41,894 nucleotides of DNA from Deltaproteobacteria bacterium. GTDB taxonomy: Bacteria > Desulfobacterota > Binatia > UBA9968 > JAJDTQ01. Positions 26,533 to 35,188 of the stretch are shown one piece after another. The DNA lies in NCBI GenBank assembly GCA_026712905.1, contig JAPOPM010000027.1, positions 1 through 41,894 on the forward strand, read 5' to 3'. A program made the translations under genes and the position numbers. The first letter of the stretch is position 1. Each line of letters starts with the position of its first letter. The notes beneath the pieces were generated by a model, which did no database searches, had not been told where the DNA came from, and saw only the letters and a list, made by a program, of their open reading frames with translations.

Positions 26533-27933
26533 TCACAGGCCCAGCTTGCCGGGATTCATGATGGCGTTGGGATCCAGGCGGCGCTTGAGCGAGCGCATCA
26601 ACTCGAGGCTTGGGCCATGCTCGCGGACCATGAAGGGCGCCAGCTTGACGCCCACGCCGTGGCAGTATTCCACGGACCCGCCGTGAGAATGCACGCGCTC
26701 CAGGAGGGCCCCGATCGCGTCGCCCAGTTCGGCCCGCGCCCGGTCGCCCCCCTCCTTCGCGAGCCGCAGGGAGAACAATTCCGGGCCGGTCCAGAGCCCG
26801 CTCTCCCGGAGCCGCACGCCCCGCGCCGCGGCCAGGGCGATGGCCTCCCGCCGGAAGGCCAGCACCCGCGACGCCGGCAGGGCCACGTGGACCCAATCCT
26901 GGTGTACGCCGCCCCGGCCGCGCTTGCGGCGCTCGCCCCGGTTCGCGGCGAAGCGCCGGGCCGCGGAGTGGCGTTCGCGCCAGAAACGCTCCGCCCGCTC
27001 GGCCGCCAGTGTCCGGGCGCCACGGCGCCGACAGGCGTCCAGCGCCACGCCTTCTTCCGCGGCCGTCAGCTCGGCGTTCCCTTCAAAGCCCAGGTACAAA
27101 ATCGCGGTTCCTTCCGGATCCTCGGTCTCGTCGCCGTAGTCGAGGAGGATCGGCCGGCATCCGGCCCGGGTCAGGTCGCGCACCGCCTCGAAGCCCGCGG
27201 CGAAGGAATCGAACCGCAAGGCATGAAGGGAGCGGGTCTCGGGGACCGGGAAGACACGGAGCGTGACCTCGGTGAGGATGCCGAAGCAGCCTTCGCCGCC
27301 GATGAACAGGTGCTTGAGATCGAGTCCGGTGGAGCGTTTGCTTACCGCGGGTGTGCGGCACACCTCGCCCTGCGGCAGCACCGCCTCCAGCCCCAGCACC
27401 TGGCTCCCCATGGAGCCGTACTTGCCGCCTCGGTAGCCGAGACTGTCGGTGGAGACGGTGCCGCCCACCGTGGCCACCGGCAGGGTCCAGGGGTCGTGCC
27501 CCAGCATGAGTCCCGAGCCGCGCAGCTCCGCATCGACGGTCTCCAGCACGGCCCCGGCCTGGACCCGGGCGGTGAGCGAGTCCGCGTCGATGTCCAGGAC
27601 GGCCTTCATCCGGCGCAGGTCCACGACGATGCCCGGCACAAGCGAGGCGGCCGCGCCCATAAGCCCGGAGCCGCCGCCGTAGGGAACCACCGGGACCCGG
27701 ACCTCGTTGGCCAGCCGCACCACGCCCTGGACCTCGGCGGTGTCGGCGGGCGTGCAGACGCACAGGGGATGAACGGGGACGATGGGGTGCGCGGGGTGGA
27801 TGCGGCTGTGGCTCAGGGCGTCCCAGGCGTACAGATCCAGGTCGGCGGGGTCGGTGAGGACGGCGCCTTGGCCGAGCAGGTCAACGAGCCGGCCGATCGC
27901 GCCGGCATGTCCGTGGTTGGCGTGCCCGGCCAT
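26533..27933 (-). CDS. FAD-linked oxidase, GlcD/alkyl-DHAP synthase-like
   Basis: The 466-residue protein has the two-part PCMH/VAO flavoprotein architecture. An FAD-binding domain (VVPYGGGSGLMGAAASLVPGIVVDLRRM, then GHDPWTLPVATVGGTVSTDSLGYRGGKYGSMG and STGLDLKHLFIGGEGCFGILTEVTLRVFPVPE) is followed by a cap domain. It ends RRLDPNAIMNPGKLGL, the usual FAD-oxidase C-terminus. The pattern resembles glycolate/D-lactate oxidase subunits and alkyl-DHAP synthases; the substrate cannot be told. The ATG at 27933 lies 17 nt after the SDR gene, so both are probably co-transcribed and may oxidise the same or successive hydroxyacid intermediates. A longer frame to 28785 is the SDR shadow. Confidence 0.88.
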   Translation of the reverse strand: MAGHANHGHAGAIGRLVDLLGQGAVLTDPADLDLYAWDALSHSRIHPAHPIVPVHPLCVCTPADTAEVQGVVRLANEVRVPVVPYGGGSGLMGAAASLVPGIVVDLRRMKAVLDIDADSLTARVQAGAVLETVDAELRGSGLMLGHDPWTLPVATVGGTVSTDSLGYRGGKYGSMGSQVLGLEAVLPQGEVCRTPAVSKRSTGLDLKHLFIGGEGCFGILTEVTLRVFPVPETRSLHALRFDSFAAGFEAVRDLTRAGCRPILLDYGDETEDPEGTAILYLGFEGNAELTAAEEGVALDACRRRGARTLAAERAERFWRERHSAARRFAANRGERRKRGRGGVHQDWVHVALPASRVLAFRREAIALAAARGVRLRESGLWTGPELFSLRLAKEGGDRARAELGDAIGALLERVHSHGGSVEYCHGVGVKLAPFMVREHGPSLELMRSLKRRLDPNAIMNPGKLGL

Positions 27934-27950
27934 GTGCGCTGCCTTGGACG

Positions 27951-28721
27951 TCAGTGCATGTTCTGGCCGCCATCCACCACCAGGGTCTGACCGGTCATGA
28001 AGTCGGCCAGGGGCGAGGCCATGAACAGCACGCCGCCGACGAGGTCCTGGGGCACCTGGACCCGCTTGATGGCGCGTTGCCCGATATTGCTCTGACGCAT
28101 CTTGAGGATCTCCTCGGTGGGGTCCACCTCGGACAGCGTCGACCCGGGGCACAGGATGTTGACCTGGATGTTGTCGTCCCCCACCTCCCGCGCCAGGGTG
28201 CGGCTGAAGCCCATGACGCCCGCCTTGGAGGCCACGTAGTGAATGCGTCCGGGAGGGCCGGAGAGCGCGGTGCCGGAGGCCACGTTGATGATCTTGCCGG
28301 ACTTCTGCTGGCGCATCTGCGGCAGCACCGCGCGACAGCAAAGGAACACGCCCTTGAGATTCACCGACATGAGCTTGTCCCATTCCTCGATGCTGATCTC
28401 CTCGATGCGGCCCCGGTTCATGGGAATGGTGGCGAAGATCGACGCGTTGTTTATAAGCACGTCCACCCGGCCGAACTGCTCGACGGTCTTGGCCACCATT
28501 TCCTTGGTGGAGTCGTCGTCGGACACGTCCACCTGCACCGCCAGCGAACCCGCCTCGCTCATCTTGCCCAGCTCGGCGGCCACCTGCTCCGCCGCGCCCT
28601 TGTCGATGTCGGCCACCACCACGCGCGAACCGGACTTGGTAAACCCTTCGCAATACGCCTTGCCGATACCGTGCCCGCCACCCGTGACGATCACCACTTT
28701 GCCCTGCAAACCTTCGATCAT
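27951..28721 (-). CDS. Short-chain dehydrogenase/reductase (SDR)
   Basis: This is a classical NAD(P)-dependent oxidoreductase of 256 residues. It has the cofactor motif TGGGHGIG (13-20) and Asp38 after the second strand (VVVADID), favouring NAD(H). NNAS is at 91-94, and the catalytic tetrad is Asn121, Ser149, Tyr162 and Lys166 (YVASK). The end FMTGQTLVVDGGQNMH is typical of the family. The substrate is unknown. GGAGAGGAG precedes the ATG. It is transcribed divergently from the HyuA gene, with 215 bases between them, and leads the SDR-FAD oxidase pair. Confidence 0.92.
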   Translation of the reverse strand: MIEGLQGKVVIVTGGGHGIGKAYCEGFTKSGSRVVVADIDKGAAEQVAAELGKMSEAGSLAVQVDVSDDDSTKEMVAKTVEQFGRVDVLINNASIFATIPMNRGRIEEISIEEWDKLMSVNLKGVFLCCRAVLPQMRQQKSGKIINVASGTALSGPPGRIHYVASKAGVMGFSRTLAREVGDDNIQVNILCPGSTLSEVDPTEEILKMRQSNIGQRAIKRVQVPQDLVGGVLFMASPLADFMTGQTLVVDGGQNMH

Positions 28722-28786
28722 GAGTGCTCCTCTCCGGCCGCCGCGTCACCGCGACGGCTCCTGTGGACGCGAAGTTTTCTGGCACT

Positions 28787-28816
28787 GCTCTATCGGGAAA
28801 CCGCGGCGACTGTCAA
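28787..28816 (-). promoter_or_regulatory. Possible promoter for the SDR-FAD oxidase pair
   Basis: A perfect TTGACA (28816-28811) is followed after 18 nt by TAGAGC (28792-28787) on the minus strand, about 65 nt before the SDR start. The -35 is excellent and the -10 poor. No equally good promoter was seen for the divergent HyuA gene. Confidence 0.4.
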
Positions 28817-28936
28817 GCAACGCGGAAGGGCGGAAACCCCGTTCCGGCGGTGCCGGCGTCCCGGATTTCCAGCCTCCCGGCATGTTTGCGAGCGCGGAAA
28901 TTGAACCCCCCAACAAATCGTGTTAACGCAACTCCG

Positions 28937-31006
28937 ATGGCGCGATATCGAGTAGCGGTGGACACCGGCGGGACCTTCTCCGACTTCGTATTCTTCAACG
29001 AGGACAGCGGCGAGATCAGCATCACCAAGGTGCCCTCGACCCCGAAAGAACCGTTCGAGGCGGTGCTCAACGGGGTCCGGGAGCTGCTCGACCAGGGCGT
29101 CTCCGCGGGCGACGTGAGCTTCTTCTCCCACGGCACCACCGTGGGCACCAACGCCCTCCTGGAGGAGAAGGGAGCGGTCACCGGGCTCTTGGTGACCGAG
29201 GGTTTCCGCGGCATCTACGAGGTCATGGAGCAGAGCCGGGGCTACGGGCCGGTGACCTACGACCTGTTCTTCGAGAAGCCGCGCCTGCTGGCCGCTCCCT
29301 ACACCACCGAGGAGGTCCGCGAGCGCGTGGACTTCCAGGGCAACGCGCTCACGCCGGTGGACCCGGCGCAGGCGGCGGAGGCCATCCGCCGGCTCAAGGC
29401 CAAGGGCGTCGAGTCCGTGGCCGTGTGCTTCCTGTTCTCCTTCCTGAACCTCGACCACGAGCTGGCCGTCAAGGAGGTCATGGCCGAGGAGTTCCCGGAG
29501 GCGAGCCTGTCGCTGTCGTGCGAGGTACTGCCGCAGATCCGCGAGTTCTACCGCATGAGCACGACGGTCATCAACGCGTACATCGCGCCGGTGATGAGCC
29601 GTTACCTGGGCCTGTTGGAGACGCGCCTGCGGGAGATGGGGGTGACGACGCCGCAGCTCTACATCATGCAGTCCAACGGCGGCGTCTCGACATTCAAGAC
29701 CTCCGCGCGCATCCCCGTGGCCACGGTGCTCTCCGGCCCCGCGGGCGGCGTGATCTCGTCGCTGGGGGCCAGCGGCAAGGTAGGCATCGACAACATCATC
29801 ACCTTCGACATGGGCGGCACCAGTTGCGACGTGGCGCTGATCCACCAGGGGCGCCCGGTGGTCACCACCCAGGGGCGCATCAACCAACGGCCCATCAGCC
29901 TGCCCATGCTCGACATCCACACGGTGAGCGCCGGCGGCGGCACCATCGCGCGCATCGACTCCGTCGGCGCGCTCCAGGTAGGCCCCGACAGCGCGGGGGC
30001 CGACCCCGGCCCCATCTGCTACGACCGGGGCGGCGAGAACACCACCGTCACCGACGCCAACGTCATTCTGGGCGTGCTGGACCCCGACCACTTCCTCGGC
30101 GGCCGGCTCCAACTCGACAAGGCCAAGGCCGAGAGGCTGGTGGAGGAGAGTATCGCCAAGCCCCTGGGGCTGAGCCTCCACGAGGCCGCCGACGGCATCC
30201 TCCGGATCATCAACGTGAAAATGGAGGAGGCCATCAAGGCGGTGTCGTCCCAGCGCGGCTACGACATCCGGGAGTTCACCCTGGTGGCCTTCGGCGGCGC
30301 CGGCCCCATGCACGCGGGGCGGCTGGCTTTGGACCTGGGCATCCCCACTTTGCTGGTGCCGCTGACGCCCGGGGTCAACTCGGCGCTGGGCCTCTTGATG
30401 TCGGACGTGAAGCACGACCACATGCGCTCCAAGCTGGCGCCGATGCAGGAACTCGAGCCCGGCGACATCAACGCCTTGTTCGACCAGCTCATGCAGCAGG
30501 CGCGGGAAGAGCTTTACGAAGAGGGCTTCTCGGACGGGGACATCGTGCTGACACCGTACCTTGACCTGCGCTACGCCGGACAGGGCTACGAGCTGACGGT
30601 GCCGTGTCCGTACCCGCCGCTCGGCCCCGAGGACATGGAGCTGGCGCAGCAACGCTTCCACGAGGTGCACGAGCAGGCCCACGGCCACAAGGCCGAGTCC
30701 GAGCCGGTGGAGCTGGTGAGCGTGCGGCTGGTATCCGAGGGACGCGTGCCGCAGACCCGGCTGTCGCCGTTCCAGGCCACGGGGGCAACCGTGGACGACG
30801 CCCGCACCGGCGAGCGCCGAATCTTCTTCGGACGCGACCTCGGCGTTCAGGACTGTCCCATCTACGACCGGGACCGCCTGGAGCCGGGACACGAGCTGGA
30901 CGGCCCCGCGGTGGTGGAGCAGATGGACACCACCACCGTCATTCACCCGGAACAGCAGGCGCGGGTGGACGACTACAAGAACTTGATCATCACCGCGAAG
31001 GGCTAG
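28937..31006 (+). CDS. Hydantoinase/oxoprolinase family protein, subunit A (HyuA)
   Basis: The 689-residue protein carries the actin-like ATPase architecture of HyuA, AcxA and 5-oxoprolinase: an N-terminal domain opening RVAVDTGGTFSDFVFF, SHGTTVGTNALLEEKGAVTGLLVTEGFR, then the main hydantoinase A domain (MQSNGGVSTFKTSARIPVATVLSGPAGGV, ITFDMGGTSCDVALI, AGGGTIARID, GPDSAGADPGPICYDRGG, FGGAGPMHAGRLA) and a C-terminal ~170-residue domain. Such proteins use ATP to activate a cyclic amide or a ketone. Substrates include N-methylhydantoin, 5-oxoproline, acetone and acetophenone, and the sequence alone does not say which. The ATG at 28937 has only a weak ribosome-binding site. Two HyuB genes follow on the same strand. 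Confidence 0.93.
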   Translation: MARYRVAVDTGGTFSDFVFFNEDSGEISITKVPSTPKEPFEAVLNGVRELLDQGVSAGDVSFFSHGTTVGTNALLEEKGAVTGLLVTEGFRGIYEVMEQSRGYGPVTYDLFFEKPRLLAAPYTTEEVRERVDFQGNALTPVDPAQAAEAIRRLKAKGVESVAVCFLFSFLNLDHELAVKEVMAEEFPEASLSLSCEVLPQIREFYRMSTTVINAYIAPVMSRYLGLLETRLREMGVTTPQLYIMQSNGGVSTFKTSARIPVATVLSGPAGGVISSLGASGKVGIDNIITFDMGGTSCDVALIHQGRPVVTTQGRINQRPISLPMLDIHTVSAGGGTIARIDSVGALQVGPDSAGADPGPICYDRGGENTTVTDANVILGVLDPDHFLGGRLQLDKAKAERLVEESIAKPLGLSLHEAADGILRIINVKMEEAIKAVSSQRGYDIREFTLVAFGGAGPMHAGRLALDLGIPTLLVPLTPGVNSALGLLMSDVKHDHMRSKLAPMQELEPGDINALFDQLMQQAREELYEEGFSDGDIVLTPYLDLRYAGQGYELTVPCPYPPLGPEDMELAQQRFHEVHEQAHGHKAESEPVELVSVRLVSEGRVPQTRLSPFQATGATVDDARTGERRIFFGRDLGVQDCPIYDRDRLEPGHELDGPAVVEQMDTTTVIHPEQQARVDDYKNLIITAKG

Positions 31007-31011
31007 TGTGG

Positions 31012-31051
31012 TGGCGTCCTGAGCGTAGCGTAGCGAAGTCGAAGGACGCCA
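31012..31051. repeat. REP-like palindrome between HyuA and first HyuB
   Basis: TGGCGTCCT (31012-31020) and AGGACGCCA (31043-31051) are perfect reverse complements around a loop containing GTAGCGTAGCGAAGTCG. It lies six bases after the HyuA stop. It could protect the upstream mRNA end or attenuate read-through; there is no T-run. Confidence 0.6.
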
Positions 31052-31121
31052 TCTCGGACGACGGCAACCGACTCAAGACGGTGCACAAAACGCAGGCCAG
31101 GGGCCCGCGGAAAGAAGACCC

Positions 31122-32909
31122 ATGGCACATCCCCAATCCACGTTGACAGCCGCCGCCGCGGACCCCATCACCCTTCAGGTGATCCAGGCGCGGCTGGCCG
31201 GCATCGTGCAGGAGATGCAGAACTCGCTCTTCCGCACCGGCTTCTCCACCATCATCCGCGAGTCCCAGGACGCGAGCTGCGCCCTGCTCACCTGCGACGG
31301 CGAGGTGGCGGCGCAGCACGTGGTGCTGCCGCTGCACATGGGGGCGTTCCCGGCGTGTGCCCAGGGCGTGCTGCGGAACTATCCACCGGAGGAGATCCAC
31401 GAGGGCGACGCCTACATCACCAACCACCCCTACCTGGGCGGAAGCCCCCACGCCCCGGACATGTGCGTAATGACGCCGATCTTCTTCGACGGCGAGTGGG
31501 TAGGATTTTCCGCCACCATGGCGCACAAGAGCGACATCGGCGGCCCCGTGCCCGGGAGCTGCTGGAGCCAGGCCCGGGAGGTGTACCAGGAAGGGCTGCA
31601 AGTGCCGCCGGTCAAGTACATCGACCGCTTCAAGACCAGCAAGGACATCGAGGAGATTATCGGCTGCAACAGCCGCACACCCGAGCTGGTGGTGGGCGAC
31701 ATCCGCGGACAGGTGGGGGCGGCACGGTTGGGTGAGCGGCGCTTCGGGGAGATGATGGCCAAGTACGGGCGCGAGACCGTGCTCGCGTGCTACGACCGGC
31801 TGTTCCAGCTCACCGAGGAACGTGTGCGCAACGAGATCGCCACCTGGCCCGACCAGAGCGCCGAGGGCGAGCGCTTCCTGGACAGCGACGGCATCGACCT
31901 GGACAAGCCGGTGCGCATCCGCGTGCGCATCGACAAGAAAGGCGACCGGCTGCTGTTCGACTTCACCGGCAGCGCGGACCAGACCCGCGGCCCGGCCAAC
32001 ATCCGGCCGTCGGTGGTGCGGGCGGCGTGCTCCTATTGCCTCACCGCCCTCACCGACCCGGCGCTGCCCACCAATCAGGGCCTGGCGCGGGTGGTGGAGG
32101 TCAACTGCCCCGAGGGCAGTGTCCTCAACCCGCGCTTCCCGGCGCCGGTGAACACCTACAATCCCACGGTGCACGCCCTGGTGGAGGCCCTGTTCGAGGC
32201 CCTGAGCCAGCTCACCCCGGTCAAGAAGATCGCCGACGGCTGCGCCAGCCGCTCCATCATCATCGGCGGCAGGAACGAGAAGACCGGCCGCAGCTACGTA
32301 CAGTACGAAATCTTCGGCGGCGGCTCCGGCGCCCGCACCGGCAAGGACGGCGTGTCCGGCACCAACGTCAACCAGTCCAACGCGCGCATCGCCCCCATCG
32401 AAATCATCGAGTCCGAGTTCTCCACCCGCCTGCGCCGCTTCGAGCTGGTGCGCGACTCGGGCGGCGCCGGCCGGTTCCGCGGCGGCCTGGGCTTCGTGCG
32501 CGAGTACGAGTTCCTGAACCCCGAGGGCCGCTTCTCGCTTCGTTCCACCAAGCACGTGATCGCCCCCAAGGGCGTGGAAGGCGGCGGCAACGGCCGCACC
32601 GGCAAGGGCATCCTCAACCCCGGCGCCGAGGAAGAGCGGGAGATCCCCTCCCGCTGCTCCGACGTCGCCGTGCGCCGGGCCGACGTCTTCCGCCTGGAGA
32701 CCCCGGGAGGCGGGGGCTTGGGCGAGCCCCTGGAACGCGACACCAGGGCCGTGCTGCGGGACGTCAGTAACGGCTACGTCTCGCCGGAGAACGCGCTGGA
32801 GGTCTACGGCGTGGCCGTAGAGGAGGCCGGCGGCGCGTTTGTGCTGGACGAGGCGCGAACCGAGGCCGCGCGGCGGGAACGGGCGCAAGCTGGCGACGAA
32901 AGCCGTTGA
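31122..32909 (+). CDS. Hydantoinase B family protein (HyuB), first copy
   Basis: The 595-residue product is a complete HyuB/AcxB-type subunit, the partner of HyuA in ATP-dependent hydantoinases, 5-oxoprolinases and related carboxylases. It begins with the family pattern DPITLQVIQARLAGIVQEM, RTGFSTIIRESQDASCALL, QHVVLPLHMGAFP, GDAYITNHPYLGGSPHAPDM and AHKSDIGGPVPGS. Further on it shows FDFTGSADQTRGPANI, ALTDPALPTNQG, and FELVRDSGGAGRFRGGLGFVREYE with PGGGGLGEP near the end. It lies 115 nt after HyuA. It is clearly paralogous to the next gene over its whole length, so one is a tandem duplicate. The substrate is unknown. Confidence 0.93.
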   Translation: MAHPQSTLTAAAADPITLQVIQARLAGIVQEMQNSLFRTGFSTIIRESQDASCALLTCDGEVAAQHVVLPLHMGAFPACAQGVLRNYPPEEIHEGDAYITNHPYLGGSPHAPDMCVMTPIFFDGEWVGFSATMAHKSDIGGPVPGSCWSQAREVYQEGLQVPPVKYIDRFKTSKDIEEIIGCNSRTPELVVGDIRGQVGAARLGERRFGEMMAKYGRETVLACYDRLFQLTEERVRNEIATWPDQSAEGERFLDSDGIDLDKPVRIRVRIDKKGDRLLFDFTGSADQTRGPANIRPSVVRAACSYCLTALTDPALPTNQGLARVVEVNCPEGSVLNPRFPAPVNTYNPTVHALVEALFEALSQLTPVKKIADGCASRSIIIGGRNEKTGRSYVQYEIFGGGSGARTGKDGVSGTNVNQSNARIAPIEIIESEFSTRLRRFELVRDSGGAGRFRGGLGFVREYEFLNPEGRFSLRSTKHVIAPKGVEGGGNGRTGKGILNPGAEEEREIPSRCSDVAVRRADVFRLETPGGGGLGEPLERDTRAVLRDVSNGYVSPENALEVYGVAVEEAGGAFVLDEARTEAARRERAQAGDESR

Positions 32910-32931
32910 AGCGACACTGGCGCCGACCCCT

Positions 32932-33046
32932 TCGATTCGTCATTCCCGCGGAAGCGGGAATCCAGGGGCGGTGGTGGGGCACCGCAGCGGCGTATTCCCC
33001 GCCTCCCCACCCCTGGATTCCCGCTTCCGCGGGAATGACGAATCGA
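32932..33046. repeat. 37-bp perfect inverted repeat between HyuB paralogues
   Basis: The arm at 32932-32968 is the exact reverse complement of the arm at 33010-33046, separated by 41 bases. Each arm itself contains the smaller palindrome CATTCCCGCGGAAGCGGGAAT-like core (ATTCCCGC...GCGGGAAT), a sequence type common in REP-like families. The whole structure fills most of the gap between the two HyuB genes. It may be a non-autonomous mobile element or a REP doublet. Confidence 0.85.
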
Positions 33047-33078
33047 GGAGGTCGGCCTCATTCGGGGTCGAGGGCAAG

Positions 33079-33093
33079 CCTTCGCGGGAATGA
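33079..33093 (+). repeat. Partial copy of the same REP-like repeat
   Basis: CCTTCGCGGGAATGA matches the right arm of the preceding inverted repeat with one base deleted. It sits 33 bases beyond it, before the second HyuB gene. Confidence 0.45.
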
Positions 33094-33129
33094 TGGAGGG
33101 AGCGCGCGAGTGACGCCTGGAGGACAGAC

Positions 33130-34878
33130 ATGACCGCCGACCCCATCACCGTCCAGGTGATCCGCGCCGCGCTGGACGGCATCGTGCAGGAAATGCAGAC
33201 GTCCCTCTTCCGCACGGGCTTCTCCACCATCATCCGCGAGTCCCACGACGCCAGTTGCGCCATCCTGAACACCAAAGCCGAGGTCATCGCCCAGCACGTG
33301 GTGCTGCCGCTCCACATGGGGGCCTTCCCGGCCTGCGCCGAGGGCCTGCTCGAACGGTTTTCCCCCGACGATTTGCAGGAGGGCGACGCCTACATCGTCA
33401 ACCACCCCTACCGCGGCGGCAGCCCCCATGCTCCGGACATGGGCGTGCTGACGCCCGTCTTTTTCCAAGGCGAGTGGGTGGGCTTCTGCGCCAGCATGGC
33501 CCACAAGAGCGACATCGGCGGCACGGTGCCGGGCAGCGGCTCGGGCACGGCGAGAGAGATCTTCCAGGAGGGCCTGCACCTGCCGGCGGTGAAGTTCATG
33601 GACGCGGGCCGGCCGGTGCGCGAGCTGGAGTGGTTCATCCACGCCAACAGCCGCACGCCGGAGGTGGTGGTGGGCGACATCCGCGGCCAGGTGGGCGCCA
33701 ACCGGCTGGGCGAACGGCGCATGGACGAGTTGCTGGAGAAGTACGGCAAGCCCACGGTCATCGCCGCCACCGAGGAGTTGGCGGGTCACGCCGAGCGGCG
33801 GCTGCGGCAGGTCATCGCTTCCTGGCCCGACGGCCGCTACCAGGGCGAGGCGTGCGTCGACAACGACGGTATCGACCTCGACACGCCCGTGCGTATCCGC
33901 GTCACCGTGGAGAAGACCGGCGACCGCATCTTGTTCGACTTCTCGGACTGCGGCCCCCAGACCACCGGCCCGGCCAACATCCGCCCGCCCCTGGTCCGCG
34001 CCTGCTGCTACTACTGCCTCATCGCCCTCGTGGACCCGTTCCTGCCCATCAACCAGGGTCTGGCGCGGGTGGTGGAAACCCGCTTCCGCCAGGGCACCGT
34101 GGTGTGCCCCGACTTCCCCGCCGCGGTCAACGCCTACATGCCCACCGCGCTGGTAGTAGCCGAGGCCGTGCTCCAGGCCATGAGCACCCTGGTCCCCGAC
34201 AAGACCATCGCCGAGGGCTCCGGCAGCGGCGCCATCGCCCTGGGCGGCCGCGCACGTGACGGCAAGCGCAGCTACGTCCAGTACGAAATCTTCGCCGGCG
34301 GCGTCGGCGGCCGCAACGGCAAGGACGGCGCCTCCGCCACCTCCTTCCACCTGAGCAACGGCAAGATCGCCCCAGTGGAGATCATCGAGTCCGAGTTCCC
34401 CACCCGGGTCGAGCGCTTCGAGCTCCTGCAAGACTCCGGCGGCCCTGGCCGCCACCGCGGCGGCCTCGGCTTCGTCCGCGAATACCGCATCCTCCAGGAC
34501 GAGGTGCGCTTCTCCATGCGCACCGACAAGCACGCCCTGGCCCCCCAAGGTATCGCCGGCGGCCACCCCGGCGGCACCGGCGGCTGCATCATCAACCCCA
34601 GCGCCGGCGACGAGCGCAGCATGCCCTCGCGCTTCGGCGACCAGCGCCTCAAGAGCCAAGACGTCCTGCGAATGGAGCGGCCGGGCGGCGGCGGCGTGGG
34701 CGCCGCCTTCGAGCGCAGCCCCGAGGCGGTGCTGGAGGACGTGCGGCAGGGGTACGTGTCGGTGGAGCGGGCAAGGAGCGACTACGGGGTGGCTTTGAGC
34801 AGCCGAGAGGGGGAGATCGTCCTGGATGGGGCCGCGACTCGCCAACTGCGCGGCAAGCAAGATGACGGTTCCCGTTGA
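33130..34878 (+). CDS. Hydantoinase B family protein (HyuB), second copy
   Basis: The 582-residue protein is a second complete HyuB-type subunit. It shares long identical blocks with the preceding gene (VQEMQ, SLFRTGFSTIIRES, AQHVVLPLHMGAFPACA, VVVGDIRGQVGA, NRLGERRMDELLEKYG) and the same end pattern ERPGGGGVGAAF. The two copies differ at scattered positions throughout, so the duplication is not recent. Both may assemble with the single HyuA, giving alternative substrate specificity, or the pair may form a heteromeric HyuB. That is inference. GGAGGACAGAC precedes the ATG. No terminator is seen after the stop. Confidence 0.93.
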   Translation: MTADPITVQVIRAALDGIVQEMQTSLFRTGFSTIIRESHDASCAILNTKAEVIAQHVVLPLHMGAFPACAEGLLERFSPDDLQEGDAYIVNHPYRGGSPHAPDMGVLTPVFFQGEWVGFCASMAHKSDIGGTVPGSGSGTAREIFQEGLHLPAVKFMDAGRPVRELEWFIHANSRTPEVVVGDIRGQVGANRLGERRMDELLEKYGKPTVIAATEELAGHAERRLRQVIASWPDGRYQGEACVDNDGIDLDTPVRIRVTVEKTGDRILFDFSDCGPQTTGPANIRPPLVRACCYYCLIALVDPFLPINQGLARVVETRFRQGTVVCPDFPAAVNAYMPTALVVAEAVLQAMSTLVPDKTIAEGSGSGAIALGGRARDGKRSYVQYEIFAGGVGGRNGKDGASATSFHLSNGKIAPVEIIESEFPTRVERFELLQDSGGPGRHRGGLGFVREYRILQDEVRFSMRTDKHALAPQGIAGGHPGGTGGCIINPSAGDERSMPSRFGDQRLKSQDVLRMERPGGGGVGAAFERSPEAVLEDVRQGYVSVERARSDYGVALSSREGEIVLDGAATRQLRGKQDDGSR

Positions 34879-34901
34879 TCCAGGAACGCAATCGTCAACG
34901 G

Positions 34902-34930
34902 TTGTTGTCCTCGAACTCAAGACGTAAACT
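34902..34930 (+). promoter_or_regulatory. Possible promoter of the nucleotidyltransferase module
   Basis: TTGTTG (34902-34907), a 17-nt spacer and TAAACT (34925-34930) precede the 81-residue gene by 12 nt. The hexamers match consensus at four positions each. The short leader fits a small stand-alone operon but makes the call weak. Confidence 0.3.
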
Positions 34931-34942
34931 GTCTTACAGAAC

Positions 34943-35188
34943 ATGCTTGGCGACGAGGAAAAAGAACTGCGCGCCTATGCCGAACGGTGGCGGCTGGCTT
35001 CCGCCAAAATCGAGGAACTGCGACGCCAAGACCTCCGCAACGTCAACGTTGCTGAGCATATAGAGGCCATGAACGGCGCTTTCGAGGCCGCGCTCTCAAC
35101 TCAGACCAGGACCACATCGGGGCTCGTGGAACAACAGGCGGTCTTCGCCAAACTACGAAATGCGCGATCTGTTCCACCTGGCAAGTGA
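34943..35188 (+). CDS. Small protein paired with nucleotidyltransferase (antitoxin candidate)
   Basis: The 81-residue product (MLGDEEKELRAYAERWRLAS...) is charged and helical, with RWRLASAKIEELRRQDLRNVNVAEHIEAMNGAFEAAL followed by TSGLVEQQAVFAKLRNA. I recognise it only as a type of small protein often encoded before AbiEii-like nucleotidyltransferases, not as a named family. Its 3' end overlaps the next gene by 29 nt, so the two are translated together. If the pair is a toxin-antitoxin module this would be the antitoxin or a specificity partner, although an ordinary housekeeping pair is equally possible. Local base composition is somewhat less GC-rich than the flanking HyuB genes, hinting at acquisition. 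Confidence 0.6.
   Translation: MLGDEEKELRAYAERWRLASAKIEELRRQDLRNVNVAEHIEAMNGAFEAALSTQTRTTSGLVEQQAVFAKLRNARSVPPGK

Noticed and set aside
28790..30946. 718-residue minus-strand frame opposite HyuA
   Set aside because: Shadow of the HyuA gene, which has clear domains and correct codon bias on the plus strand.
32932..33046. CRISPR-like repeat array
   Set aside because: Only two arms in inverted orientation, no regularly spaced direct repeats and no cas genes.
33058..34944. 628-residue minus-strand frame opposite the second HyuB
   Set aside because: Low-complexity Ala/Gly/Val/His composition and no motif; antisense shadow.
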